From assembly GCF_029227915.1 (NCBI RefSeq), contig NC_079878.1:24143501-24207500 (forward strand): 64,000 bases of DNA, given 5' to 3'. Origin of the DNA: Hydractinia symbiolongicarpus (lineage: Eukaryota > Cnidaria > Hydrozoa > Anthoathecata > Hydractiniidae). Below the pieces are notes generated by a model that did not search any database, was not told the origin of the DNA, and saw nothing but the letters and a program-made list of their open reading frames with translations. A program made the translations under genes and the position numbers. Of the stretch, positions 1 through 13,567 are shown in pieces (position 1 is the stretch's first letter; every line of letters begins with the position of its first letter).

Positions 1-2700
1 GTTTGTGAACTGTCCCTTATATATATATACACCTCTCTTGTAAATAATTTCGCTGAATGGACCATATTTCTGCGATACAAATGCATTTGACACAAACTAC
101 GTTTTTACAGTCCGTTTGAGGTGCAAGAAATTTTCGGATAAAGTGGCTTTTCAACATTTCACTTGTATTTGGGGAGTACATGAAGTTTTGAACTTTTAAG
201 TACCACTATGGTATCTTATTATCGAGTCATCCAATGCGAACATCAGCAATTTGTTTTCAACTTCATAGACAAAGCTAACAGATTTGAATTTGATAACACA
301 TATTAAAACAAGACTGTGAAGAATTAATGACAACTCTTATAAAACTGACCCGAAATTCAATCCTTGCCAATATACAAATAGGAATAGATTCCTCACACTT
401 TGCGGAATAACTTGGCTTTGAGTTAGACATTTTTATTAATACTAAAAGGTAAAAGTACATCATCTTTTTGTAAAATTAAAGTGTTACGCAGACAAATAAG
501 AAAAAATACAAACAGTTTAACTGACTTTACTAATAGAATATCAATCAGTCTCGTCCCCACTAACCCTTTTCACTTTTTTAAACTTGGGGGGAGGGGGTGC
601 GCGAGGAAGACCCTGGACCTCGCCGTCCGGATTCTCGATATGATTGGTAGCCTCACTTTCATTATTAAAATTTGCAAACAATCCGAGAGGATAAAACGAG
701 TTACATTTCATGCTTAACTCGTCAAGTAACAACTAAAATTATGGACTTTTTGCACGTGGCAAAACAACTTGGAAAAGAGAAGAAAAAGATGCGATGTTTT
801 TTCAGTCTGGAGATATAAAATGACTGGTTTTTCTAGAGAATGATATTTAGAGATATTTATACAGCTAGTTATAAATTTTCAAATATTCGTGCCGTTCTTA
901 ATATAAAAAAGCGAAAAGGGCTCCTGGGGACAAGGTTGCACATAGATCTCTCATTTATGTATTCGCATCCATATCGATTAAATAGAAAATTCAAAATATG
1001 GAAAATAAAAATTTAGGATTTTTTCCGCGTCAGAAAGAAAAAGAGCTCTAGGGACTAGAGTTTGCTGTTAAACCTAAAATTCTTACCATTAACCTCACAT
1101 ATCAAAGACTTTTTCACATTTCGACAATATTTTGAAAATTTCTGACATACTTGTCCCTGGAAAAAAAAATGGGAAATGTGACCAATGAAATTTTAGAATT
1201 TGTGTTTGCAAAAAATGTGAAACTAACGAAGAACCTGACAAGCCTTACACCAAATTTATAGAAAAAAAATATTCGAGAAATACTCGCTTCTTCTGCGTGC
1301 TTTTTTCACAACAGAGAAAATTACCCAGATCATATATACGACGGAATATTGATCTTAAAAATACGCGCGAGCATGAAAATTTATTAGATATCCACTGTTT
1401 GGGGCGAAATTTTTGAATTTTACTTTAAATCCGAGATATTCCATTCTTCCGACTTGTTTTCTTAGCATGCACTCCCCTAACTTTTCCCAAGTTTTCATCA
1501 AAATCAAACAGACATTTTCCAGGTTTTCGAGATTGCGTAGGAGCCCTGTATTGCTTATCTGAAAGAAATGCCCTGCAAAAATTAGTCCCGCACATTTGAG
1601 TCCATAGTCACATTAAGTATATTCAATTTGAACATTGAAAGTACACATATATATATATATATACAATTATTTAATATGGAATTCCTAATTTTGACATTCA
1701 GTGAAAAGTAAAATTAAAACAAAAAATTCGCAGTAGTGTAAAATAGAAATAACCAAAAAAAGAAGGTACATTTATTTCCAAGAGGAATAAGAGTACGCAA
1801 ATTGAAGTAATTCTTGAACAAGAGAATATAAAAGAAGACAGAAAAACTATTTGGTCGATATACACAAACATGGTGATGTGTTAACAGTACACAAAATATT
1901 TCATTGCTGATTGTTAGGTTGGAATCTACTAAAAAATTAGAATATCATAATTATAATTTCCCAGGCTAATTTTCCATAGGGGATATTATCAAAAAAAATT
2001 CACAACACTGCATCCAACCATCAACATCAAACGCCTCTTAAATTATTATGTCAAATGTATGTATCCAGATCAATGTTGCACAAGAATATGCTGAGATGCT
2101 GAATTCTGGCCTGAGAAATTGAAAAAATAAAAATATATTTCGCTCAGCTCTGATTTTTATATAAAAAAATGTTTCTCGATGTTTAATATCAAAATGTATT
2201 GTCAAGTAAAATCGTAAACCGGTGTAGGAGTGTGCAGGTAGGGAATAGAATTGTTTAAGTCAAAATTGGACCAAAACGTAGAAATCCTAGGAGCCTAAAG
2301 CGCGCTTTTAAAAATATTAACAGGAAACAATCTGCCAAAACAAATAACAAACAAACAATATGGATGCAGCAATATGTATCTAAAAAATCGCGTGATTATT
2401 CAGTATAATAAATAAAAATAATATTTACATATATAAGAATGTGTTTTCGTTTTCATTTCTAACAAAACAGTGCGATGTAACAATCGGGTAGGCAAGTAAA
2501 ACCAACAACGAGTTTATATTTGGTAGGCGTACCCTGTTTATATGACCAACTACTTCAGATTGAAAACAAGGGGAATTTGTACGACATTAATGTTTCAACG
2601 CTTAACCTGCTCAGCATAAGTCTGAACATAAGCATAGATCTCCGTCCACGAAGTTAATTCCACTTAACAGCGTCTCACAGAGCCTGATAGACCTATGATT
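1..2700. other. AT-rich non-coding DNA downstream of the bHLH-PAS gene
   Basis: I see no convincing coding exon here. The short open frames at 275-732 have no splice context or recognisable motif. The part nearest 2700 must hold the 3' untranslated region of the minus-strand bHLH-PAS gene, but no single polyadenylation signal stands out. Short TA runs occur near 20-30 and 1650-1663. Confidence 0.6.
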
Positions 2701-5700
2701 CTAAAAATACGGCAATGTGGAGGAGGTAAACATATGTTGTTGGTGTTTTAAAAGTCGATCTCCGTACGAGGTCGTATTAAAGCAAGCATTTTGCATTGGG
2801 TTAGAAGAAGGAAAGCTCAGGTTAGGAGTAACCGCAGACGGTGTGTTTTCTGTTATATGTCTCTGTTGTTGGGCGTGTTGTGGTGGCGGGTTTATTCTAT
2901 GCCCTCCGGCAGAATATTGGTTCTTCTGAAATAAATTTGGTTGATTATATAAATTAGGGGCAGTGTAATGCCCATATTTATAATTATGTTCCGAAACTGT
3001 TACATTTGGCAATTCGTGGGTGGAAGCTGCCGGTTGTGAGACGCTGAAGCAATTCATTGTTACTGCTACGAAGGGATCTTCAATCATTGGTTCAGTTTTA
3101 ATTCCGGGAAAGTTAGGGTTTAAATGCGTAGAGGGAGTGTGAGTATTATTAAACATAGGTGTATTATATATGTTACCATTGCCAGGTGTATTCGGATTAA
3201 GTCCACTAGAATGACTAACTGAATTTAATGACGGTGGAATAAGCTGATTAAGATCCTCCATATAAGTCCCCTTCATGCGGTTGATATGCTCCATACCACA
3301 CGGCGGTATTACAGTCGTGCTTTTCATTGAAAACACACCACGGCTTGTTGGCTCATTGCTGGGCGGAGAAAACGAATTTGTGACGGGCGAAAAATCAGCG
3401 TAGCTTGACTGTGGGCTAACAGGACCATCTTCGAATGGAAATTTCATCGGGGTTTTGTCAGCCTCCATTTCAGCCATTAATAGATGCGTTGCAAGGTCGT
3501 TCGCATCGTCCATGGCTTGACTTTCTTGCCAGGATGGAATGCGATCATGTACCGGTGGTATTGATATACCTTGCGGCGTGAATAAGTCGTCTAACATATG
3601 AGCGTCGTTTGAATTCGACATCATCTGGTTGTTAAGATTAACCTGATTATCGTACTCCAGCGAGAGCAAGTACGAGTCTTTGTCGTACACTAAAAAAGAT
3701 AACTAAACACATTACCCTTAGGTCGTCATCAATTGAGGTTAACATACTTTTGGTAAAATAATTTCGTTGTCTACTAATATAGATGAAATTCGCAAATATT
3801 AATGCCAGCATTTTTTCCAAAACTTTGTTTGTGAAAATGAATACAAAAGAACATTTAGCGGTTCTGGATTAGGCACTTAACGGCGATATGTAATTTGCGG
3901 ATATTATATTTTATAGAATTAGAAGTTTGACACGCAACTTCTGCCATTACTGAGAAAATTAAATCTACCATTATCAAAACAGGAAGCTTGCATAAACACA
4001 AAAATTAATTTTCGCGAACTTTATTTCTAATCCGGAATTGCTGACATTGTCTGGTAATTTGACCCGGAAATTCCAGACAATAAAAAAGTAATTCAACTGC
4101 AAGCATGGAAAAGACAAGTTACCACATTCCACAAACCTGTGCTGCCAGCTTCAGTTGGCGAATAACTTGTCGTTATTTCATTGGATGAAGGAGTAGGAAA
4201 TTGTGTGGCGTCGACTCCAAAGTCCTCTAGGTTATCCTTCTGTGATATACTGGGTTTATCTTTAATTTCTAACGCTGCAAAATGTTGTTGAATACTATGC
4301 ATCACTTCGTCACTTTCCTCGATGTCACTGAAATGTAAAAAGAAAATACAATCAGTCACCTTCACGTAAAATAAAATATTTATTCTCGCAAAATTTCAAA
4401 CTCTGATAGCGGTGTAGAAACAGAATTAATCGCCACTTTAGAAGGAACTGCATCCTGAGTCTGTCTATCCGTGAGCCAAATGGTAGCTGGAGTAGCGATA
4501 GGCGAATTCTCGTATATCTTACACAGGATAACGGCAGGTCAATTAAAGTGCAATATCGTTTTTGATTTGCTCTGTCTCCTTAGTTTTGTTCTACATTAAC
4601 AACTCGAAAGTGTTAAATCATTTGCCACCAGCTCTCCACCACAGGCACTTGTAACATACCTGGATATGTAGTTTACACATAAGATTTGCGACTCTTCCCC
4701 ATGGGGCGTATTTCGTTTAATAACAGTCCCGACAGTCTGCATCCAAACCCAGCCACCTGTTTTATTCATCCAACGATAAGCACGCGAAACACATTTTCCT
4801 ACGTTAATACCTAGAACAAGAATTTGTGAGAAAAATAATCTAACGCACCCGTACATATTGTTAGAAGAATTTTCTTAAAAAAATACTTCAATAAATTTAT
4901 TTTATCTATATTATAATGCCCGTATACGTCTGTCTGTCACGCAAAATGGTAGCTTAGCTGCGCAAGTAGCCAGACGCACGCGATGCGGTATAAAAAGGAC
5001 GGGCGAACCCCTGGATTTTTCCAAGAGCTAACGACTAGTCTTTCTAATTGCAACAGTTAATTAAATTTTGGTGTTAAACAGAGTAGCTGGTAAATGTTGT
5101 ATATAATGCTTTTTTATATTATGTGAGAACGCTTCTAAAGCTTCAACAGTGGCTGTATATGCTTATTTAGGCTTCAGTCACGTTAGAATAAGGTCCTAGT
5201 ATATCTATATTAAAAAAACAGAAACTTTTACTGAGAGGTTTTACATGGCTTCACATGAGTTCAATAAAAGTGTTACATGCTAAAAAATATTTTTCTAGAG
5301 GACTGAACTGCATTAATGTTCTTCCAATATGGTCGGATTTATGATTAATAATAAATATCTTATGATTGGAAGGAATAGATGTTATTGAAGTTGTGTCGTT
5401 GTAAAAATATACATAAAAAAATATAACTAAAATAATTTTTTCTTGAAACTTCCAACAATTGTGTATGTTCTCAATCATTTGACAAAATCTAACCTCAGCC
5501 TTATTAAAAAATAGGTTCTGAAAAAAACGTGTAAAAACATGTCTAGTTGGACTTATGGAACAATTTGTTTCCCCTTCTCTACAGTGAATGATGACCGTAC
5601 ACAACAATTTGATGTGTACTGATATTGCTTTTAATCAAGAAAAAGGTAATTTAACTCACAATCGGTGTGTGCATCTTGCACAATCATCATATCATTTAGA

Positions 5701-8700
5701 TGATAAAACTCGTAGGCGCTCATACCCACAATATCACGTGCGGTAAAATTCATATATTTCCGGATTCTAAACAAAGGACAAAGCGACGTCACAATTACAC
5801 CTGACAAAGACAGTCCGTGTGTTTTAAAGTGTGGTCATTTAAATATATTGATTCTTTCTATACAATGATTGGCCACAAAATTGTATATTATAAGTCAATG
5901 AGCAATTGCAGGGACAAGAACGCCATTACAAAATCATTAATGTAACCGCTTGATGTAAACATACACCCTCGCACAACTGTTAAACACGTTTACCATTCCC
6001 CACCGTAAAAACAACAAAAGTGGAAGTTTTAAATCGTACTAGGTCAAGCTCTAAATGTAAAGAATGACGTTACGTACTTCCCTTCACAAAACGAAATACG
6101 AAGGTCCATTCCAACACGACTCACAAAACATTTCGTGTCCAGTTTCAGTTGACAAATTGTTGGCGGTGGTAGCGGCTGTCCTGTTGCAACCAGTGCGTAA
6201 GAACGCTCGCCGTTTTGGTCCACTTTTTTAAACGGGACAAGCTGGCCAGAGACGTGAATAACCTATAGTATAAACACAATATAAGCCACGCTTCCCTTTG
6301 GCTATCTGGTGAAGTAATGTTTTATAAAAATACCCTCCCCCTCCTCCCTCCATTTCCATGTTGGTCATGCTGGTATTAAATTTGTAGTCAGAAAATAAGA
6401 TGGGGGGTGGGGGGCGGTCTGAGGAGCATACGCAAAATAATTAGTATAATAGTTTCATTTTTACCTTATAACCGGACGACTTGACGTAACAGCCACCGCG
6501 TTTTACTAGAGCACACTTCATGCGAATAAACATGGATATATATCCCTGATTTGCTTTGCGATTCATTTCTGTGAACGTCATTGCTAAAACAGATAGGAAA
6601 TATGGACTGCAAAACAGAGCACTGAGATTAAATCAAAGCCATTTTATTTGTAACACACCTGGATGGAGATTTAGTTTAGTAATTTAGTAACTAAACACTT
6701 GAGAAAAATTGATGTGTGGAAAAACAGCACAGTTTTGTTCGAATTGCGGAGTAAAAAAAACATTTAATAGGAATTGTATTGCTTAAATCAGCTGTCCAGA
6801 AATGCAAACATAATTTCCGCGTTAAAGTCCCTTACTCTACATTAATTAACGATGGTTCTTTTTCATATTATTAGCCTAGCTAGCTATATTAAATATTACT
6901 ACATAGAAGGAGAAGCGGGCATTGAAAATATTACAGTTACCATAACAACGTACCATCAAAGTCGTCGAAATTCATAAAGTCCTTATCAGTTGGTTGTACT
7001 GGTCGACATAACAGCTCGGAAAATTCTTTATGATCATCCGGATGTAGAACATTGAACACGCTTGATCCAACCAGATCCAGCTAAACAACAGTAAAAATTA
7101 TTGACGTCGTTAACCATTACAGCACGCTTTAGTAGATTGGCGTGATTTGTCATATATACTGTCCTAATAAGCACAATCGGTATGATTGATCTTACGTCTC
7201 ACATGTTTTACTTTCTGACTGAATGTTTAAGATAAAACTTTCTTGCTAGAGCAGTGAACCAAAACAAAAAAATACGGGCAGAGTTATCTTCTTCAGAAAA
7301 GCAACAACTCCGACAATCATTGCCGCTATAGTACCTATAGTGGTTCCAAGAAAACCTACCCAAAGACATTTAAATAGAACGAAATGATAGAGCTTTGTTG
7401 CTTGTAGTAAAGGTTGCCAGTTCGATAGATTTCAGTTACAGAAGGCACGCAACTACTCTGTTAGACAAATTGGTGGGTACTATCATACCTGTGGCAATCC
7501 AAGATGGGTGGAAACTGTTTCAGATATATAGAGAAATCTTCCTTCTTGAGAAACGCAGAACAGAAAGCCATCTAAGGCCTAAAATTAGAGTCAAATAATA
7601 TTTTGATTATTTCCAAAAGACTGCCTTTAATACCTAAACTACCTCTAAATAATGTGAGTTTTCAGTAATAATTAAAATAGTTATTTCAGTTACAAAAAAA
7701 AAAGAAAAAGGAGATTAGAAGAAAAAAGTCCTGGTACGATTGTTGTATTGTCATGGTAATTTTGGCAAACTGAAATCTAGCGATTTTAAAATCACAAAAA
7801 TCAATTAAAAAGCACTTTACAATTTCGCGAGGTTATTATTATTCCCTGTTCGAAAAAATTTATTTTAAAGACTTTAAATTTTGCAATTTTTAATTTCAAA
7901 AGATTGTGTGCAGTTTGAGCTTCGATCTTCTATAGGTTTTAAAAAATAATATTAAAGTAAATAAAGACAATATATATATAAAAACAAAAAACAGATTCAC
8001 ATTCAGAATTCCCATTGTTCTCGCAATTTTGCAAAATCCAAAATTCATCACGACATTTATTCGTGTAAATATCAACAAATAGCAAAAAGTTAATATTCCT
8101 AACCTTTCGAAATTTAAGGTATATTTTAATACTTGTAAGTGTATTGCCAAAAATTTTTATAATATTTCCCTGCATTTAATATTTTTGCATTAAAACATTT
8201 CCTTTAGCAATCGTTTCCCAGATTTGCACCAATTAAAATAATAGAAAAGAATTTTCTTCCATCCTACAACATTTGATAAATTTAAAAACCAAGCATGTTC
8301 ACAGACATAAAAATATTAAACTTATTTCATATAATTAATCCTATCTAACTGTCGACCACAAACCAATCAAAGGGATAAAAATAAACCCCTCGTGATACAT
8401 TGACCAGATTTAGATGTAAATCCCTAATTACCAACTATTCTATGGAACACACGCATTGGGTAGCAAAAACAACAATAAGTGCACAGTTTTTAAATTATTT
8501 TAATTTAGCACTGTGTTTTTTGTTTTCAATCTCAGAAGTTTAAAATAGAATAAACATGCTATTTTAAACTACAAAAATATGATCAACAAAGATTAGTTGC
8601 CAGGACAACAGGAACCGACGTAAGACACAGCAGTGTATCTGAAAGTCACCTGTAAATAATGCAAACCAAGATCTTTCTCAAATGTGTATGGTGAAACTTC

Positions 8701-10931
8701 TTTATTTCCAATCTTAACTAAAAACACATATAGTTTATTAGATGAAACAGAGCAAGGTGCTAGCCATAATACACACATTTTCTATAAAGTGACTTTGCTG
8801 CTATAGCTACATGACGTCATAATTTATGTAACAAAAAAATGACATCATAATTTATGCAGCAAAGCAAGTAAATCCTATGATTTAAAAAAACTTTAAGCTT
8901 ACGTTCATGAAAACAAATCAATTTGTGTTTTTAAGATTGATATTATGAAAAATCGTGATTGGTTCATAAGATTTTGGAATTTGAGTTCCACTAATTATGC
9001 ATAACATTATGAACTAGCCCTGAGGTTATATTAAAAGTTTTGCAAGGAGATTTAAAAACCTTTTGTGGCCGTTTAGTTTTGAATTTTAAACTTAAATTTC
9101 AATATTTAGTTACTATAATAATGCTTGACAACAACAATTACATGTTTTAGTTGATAATGTCATAATTTTGCATAGGTAGAAAACGTTTAAGACCTATTTA
9201 AAACAATAATTTTTTTAAAAAAATAAAATAAGAACATTTATGGAGAACTTTAAAAAGTCTTTCATATGAGCTCAGCTTGTTTGTGGTAAGCTTTGATAAA
9301 GGTTCATAAATGTTAGAAGACCTTTGGTTCTTTCGGTGTATTCAAGTGGACTTTTTTCTCTTACAACTCTGCATTTTTTCTAAAATTGATTTTTTTGCAC
9401 TTTGTCTCAATGTTAAGTTACTGAATGAAAACACTCCAAAAATTGTTTAGTCATTGTTTACCTGGGTAGGTTCATATGGATGTTTATATTTAAAATATTT
9501 ATTTCATTTTAATCTGTTAGGGAAGATTATTTAAATTTATCATTATCAATAAAAAAGTCAATTTTAATAATTGTTGTGTTGTATCAGACTCCTTAAACCT
9601 CATAAATTAGTCTCTCGTTATAACTCTGACGTCATATCTCTCATTATGGAAGTCATAGAGCTGTTAAAAACTAAAACTAAAGGAAATATGTGGTTAAATG
9701 AACGATTTCTTTTTAATATGCACAAATTGAGTTTATTGCTGAATGGGCAATAACTAAAACATCTTCTTCAATTTTTTTTCAACAAAATTGCAGGGTATCA
9801 GAACACATGCTATGGCTGAAGCTTGTTGGCATATTTCCACAGAAAAGCTTTGCACTGGCCACAAGCAATCAGTAATTTACAACATACACACAAAATATGT
9901 GTACAACTATAACATAATTAATAAAAACATGTGATTACAAGTCTAATTGAAAACAATGCAAAACGAGTTTTTTAATCTGCAAAAATACACAGCAACGAAG
10001 AAAGTGCAATATTTAATAAGAGAAAAGAAAGAAATTTTCTAAAGTAACAAAATATTTCTAAAACCACTATTTTCTATTCCTTTTTGTTAAATTATTTAAA
10101 CTTTATATGGAACTTTAAAAAATGTACAAAAAAATGCAAAATAAATATCTTTTACCTGGCTTGATCACAAGCTTGTTCTTTTTCTTTCGTACTTCTAAAT
10201 AGTCACGTTAAAAAATATAAGTAAAAGAATATTTCTTCAAAATCAATATAAATATGCATACGTGTCATCTTGAGAATGACTTCAGTGTAGAATCTCACCT
10301 TTGCCAGTCAACTCTCGGTACTTTAAGAAACTGATTGTCAATCTTATAACTGAAGCTTTATCTAGCTGTGAAGTGACAGCTTCTGGAAGAGGCAGCAACT
10401 TCGCAAGCTCTATATATTGTAGATTCTCCTTGCTTCTTCTATTGCGAGCCGCGTCACGAGATTTTTCCTTGCGTACATTGGAAAGTCTGCAAGAGAAGTT
10501 AAATGACAACACTACTTATAAACTACAACATTATGTGATCTTAACCATTTACTAAAAGCTTATGAGTTTGTAGACAATATCATTAATCATTACAAATGCC
10601 TAGGCTAAATTTGTGTAGAAATTCAGGATTATCTAAGAAATTCCAGAAATTTTAAGTGAAATTTGAAGCGAATTTGAGGATATTTTACTTTGTAATTTTT
10701 ACCTTAAAAACAGAAAATAGATAATTTGAAAGAAATTTGACTTATGAGTTTCTTTTAAAGTTCTCCATCCATTTTAAAGTTCTCTTTGCTCAGGCTAGAC
10801 CCCTGCCATTGCAGACCAGGGACCTGAGATATACACTGAAACACGTCATCACAATATGTAATAGATAAATATAATACTTACTTCTGCTGTCTGTTACCTC
10901 TAACCTCCATGTCATCTATCTCCATATTCAT
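2701..10931 (-). CDS. Class I bHLH-PAS transcription factor, trachealess/NPAS1-NPAS3-like
   Basis: Eleven coding exons on the minus strand: 10931-10882, 10486-10299, 8717-8650, 7578-7489, 7080-6954, 6583-6465, 6262-6078, 5766-5660, 4810-4660, 4327-4137 and 3689-2701. All junctions are GT-AG, the phases agree, and the sum is 2265 nt (754 residues). The start ATG is the first after an in-frame TAA. Residues about 20-77 form the bHLH, with basic region [16 protein letters not shown] and the [17 protein letters not shown] helix. PAS-A starts with ALDGF (exon 4) and continues [12 protein letters not shown], then [13 protein letters not shown] (exon 5) and KSSGYKVIHVSG (exons 6-7). PAS-B covers [11 protein letters not shown] through [12 protein letters not shown] to ILCVNYIS (exons 7-9). 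The last 390 residues are N/P/S/H-rich, as in transactivation tails. Family members are nuclear and pair with ARNT; HIF, SIM and Trh proteins share this architecture. The SETVS..LGL, KSSGYKVIH and LPPPTI wording favours Trh/NPAS1/3 over HIF, and no intact LxxLAP oxygen-degradation motif is seen. Orthology within the class is uncertain. Confidence 0.9.
8810..9260 (+). repeat. Dispersed repeat, copy A
   Basis: This intronic stretch of the bHLH-PAS gene shares an ordered series of blocks with 23770-24060 in the same orientation: the gattggttc block, actaattatgcat, a block around gttttgaa, aaatttcaatattt, and the ccataatttcgcata/tcataattttgcata end. The copies are diverged and contain indels. I see no coding capacity and cannot name the family. 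Confidence 0.5.
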
Positions 10932-13506
10932 TACGTCCCTTTTTAATGTTATATCTTTTGTGGACTTTTTCTTCGATGTTTTTGGAATTGAGTATATTTA
11001 TTTGTAACTAAACAATAATACTGAGTTATTACTTTTGTTGTCGTTTTCTTGTTGTTATCCCCAAAGCCAGTTTATTATTTAATAGGAAAAAATGTGACAC
11101 ACTTATATCGGTCATATTCTAAACCTAGTTTAAAATCTGTGATTTCTCATTGCAGATTCTGCAATTCTTTTTAAAACAAGAAAAGAGAAGAATTTAGAGT
11201 ACGTACACTGGAAATTGACCTTTGTATATAAGTTCATAAATTCACAGATTAAATTAGATTTTGTCTTTGTCTGAAACAGTACAGAGAAATCACTTCAGTA
11301 ACTTTTTCTATCTTTATCATTAAAAAAATAAGAAGAAAAAATACATATATACACAGGTATATAAAAAGTAAACAAACATAGCCACAAAAATCTTCTAAAG
11401 TCTTCACACAAAAAAAATTCAATAGTAAAAAAAAATCCACATCTGAAATTTACATACTACAACATTAGTTTTTACAAGAAAAAATAAGTTATTGAAACAT
11501 AAAATACTGATCAAGTGTATTTTAAAAGACAAATAGAACATTAAAATCCAGCTCTCAACTAATTGGAAAAAAAACACTAGCTTGGCATCACATAATACTT
11601 GTAGCAATTATAATTTGAACAAATAGCTTACTAATTAACTCAAATTGCTATATTGTTGTTTTTCACAAAATCATGCTGGATGCAATTGAAAATTATCTAT
11701 ACAGCTAATAATTTTTTTGAAAAAAAATTAACAAAAAATAAACACAATAGTCTTTCTTTATCTTACACTCCTGCCTAAGATAATATTTTCAACTTTTAGA
11801 TATGGTAGTCTGAACTTTGAAGCAATACGGTGGAGAGTAGTAATATTTTGTATCCTTAACAATAGAGGCAAAAATTAGACACAGTGTACGGCAGATCCTT
11901 ATCTTTCATAAATTTAATACCACACAGGTCCAATTGATTGAATTATAGGTAAACCAGGGGGGATATAACATAATAACAAAATAAAATATCATACCATTAA
12001 GATAACAAAATAGCTTTTTTACGTCAAACTTGTTACACAAAGATTTAAACACTAAACATCCTAACCGGTTACCATGGTTTTAACTTAATGCGGAATAAAT
12101 GTTCACCAGGAAATTAAGACTAAGATTACAGCTAGTAAAGTAGAAACAAAACAAAAATGGAGGACCATATTATAGCAGTGTATAAAAACAACAAGCGTAA
12201 CTTTCTTCCTGTTTAAAAACTCTGTGGGTTTTTCTGTAGGTTTGTGCAGTCATTACTAAAAACAACATTGCTTTATTTTTTCTCCTACTGCACACCGACG
12301 TATACACATAACGCTATTTTTAATTGTTTACATGTCAAATCTTTTATAAAAATCTTCACATAATTATACAATTTTTTAAATAAAATTTACTTTCCCAAAA
12401 TTGTAACTGAACACATTATAACGTACATTACAAAAAGGTAATCATACATTACTAATACCATTAAAAAGATTTTAATGTACGCCCACACGACATACACATC
12501 TGTATACATCTGACATGAATTAACCTGTGCTTGAAGCTTTCATGTGGCTCCATGTGCAATAAAAACTAGATACTTTAACACATTTCATAAAAGCTATATA
12601 TATTTGATTTTTTAAACCAATAACAATTATATACTATTTCTGTTTTCTATATATTCACACTCATTATTTTTTTAACATTTTAAGAGAGTTTTAAGGAATA
12701 GGACACCTATTACAGTGGAAAAAGTCTCAAACTTACATATGATAAGGTAATAAACTAAACAAAAGCGTTACAGCATGATTAAAAGAACAACACATTAAAA
12801 ATGTTAATAAAAATATATTACATTGTAATCATTGTTTTTTTAGTCCAAAAAAACATACACAAAGCTGTAAACCTGAGTTACAACCTTTCTGTAATAACTC
12901 ATCCTCCTCAATCAATAGCTCAGAGTCTAATTGTAAAAATAAATTGATGTTGGTTTTGGCATGTATAGAGAAACAGTATATATCTAAATAATTGATCCCC
13001 TCTCTAACTTGAATGAAAATTGTTTTTACACTTTAAGATGTTACAATTTTTGTTATTTTATTTGACGTAGTTAGAAAATAAATGGTAACACTAACAATAA
13101 TTGTACTAATAGAAATATATGCTCTAATCAGTTTTGGCACCTATAGAATAAAAATGATCAGATATTTTCATCTATAAATAATTCATGATTTAGTAAGAGT
13201 CATTAATTTACAAAATATAACATGTCTATGATGTCACAAGGTTATAACTTCAAATTGACTGGGGCACTGCTATGTGCCATTAAGTGATCAAAACAATGGC
13301 CAATTTAATGAAAGGAGAACTAAAAAAAACTACATATATAAGTTTGTTATACTAAAAACATTTTTACATATACCGAATAAAACATGACATTAAAATTTTT
13401 CATTTTTTTTATATATTTAAATTTTATCAAAAGCCAACTTGGTTCGTACATATTTTGTTTGCTCATGATGACACATGGCGTACATAGCTCAACAGGACTT
13501 ACTCAC
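10932..13506. other. Non-coding AT-rich interval 5' of the main first exon
   Basis: No coding exon with splice support was found. The open frames at 11249-11607 are low-complexity T-rich translations. The main promoter of the bHLH-PAS gene should lie just above 10931, but no TATA box or initiator can be singled out. If the 13.5-kb exon is used, this is its first intron. Confidence 0.5.
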
Positions 13507-13567
13507 TTCTTCGTCTTTCCTACGGTCATTAAATTTTTTCGCGTGGTTTGGGGATGAAGAAGACAAG
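13507..13567 (-). CDS. Candidate alternative first exon of the bHLH-PAS gene
   Basis: On the minus strand an ATG at 13529 opens eight codons reading MTVGKTK plus two bases, ending at a strong GTGAGT donor (13506). The two leftover bases match the phase required by bHLH exon 2 (acceptor at 10486), giving an alternative N-terminus of about seven residues directly before the basic region. A possible acceptor lies at 13568. Alternative first exons are known for vertebrate HIF-alpha genes. No transcript evidence is available, and a chance ATG-donor pair cannot be excluded. Confidence 0.4.

Noticed and set aside
4391-4519. Minus-strand open frame of about 43 codons between bHLH-PAS exons 9 and 10, with protein-like composition
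   Set aside because: No acceptor gives the phase needed after exon 9, and exon 9 joins exon 10 perfectly. It could be an unused or alternative exon, but there is no positive support.
4913-5045. Block starting ataatgcccgtatacgtctgtctgtc, with a faint reverse-complement likeness at 36835-36870
   Set aside because: Probably a dispersed repeat, but the second match is too short to define a family.
7240-7370. Minus-strand frame with one hydrophobic stretch ([11 protein letters not shown])
   Set aside because: Lies between exons 4 and 5 of the bHLH-PAS gene, whose junction is already complete. No start or splice logic.
7395-7598. 67-codon plus-strand frame
   Set aside because: It is the opposite-strand shadow of bHLH-PAS exon 4 (7489-7578).
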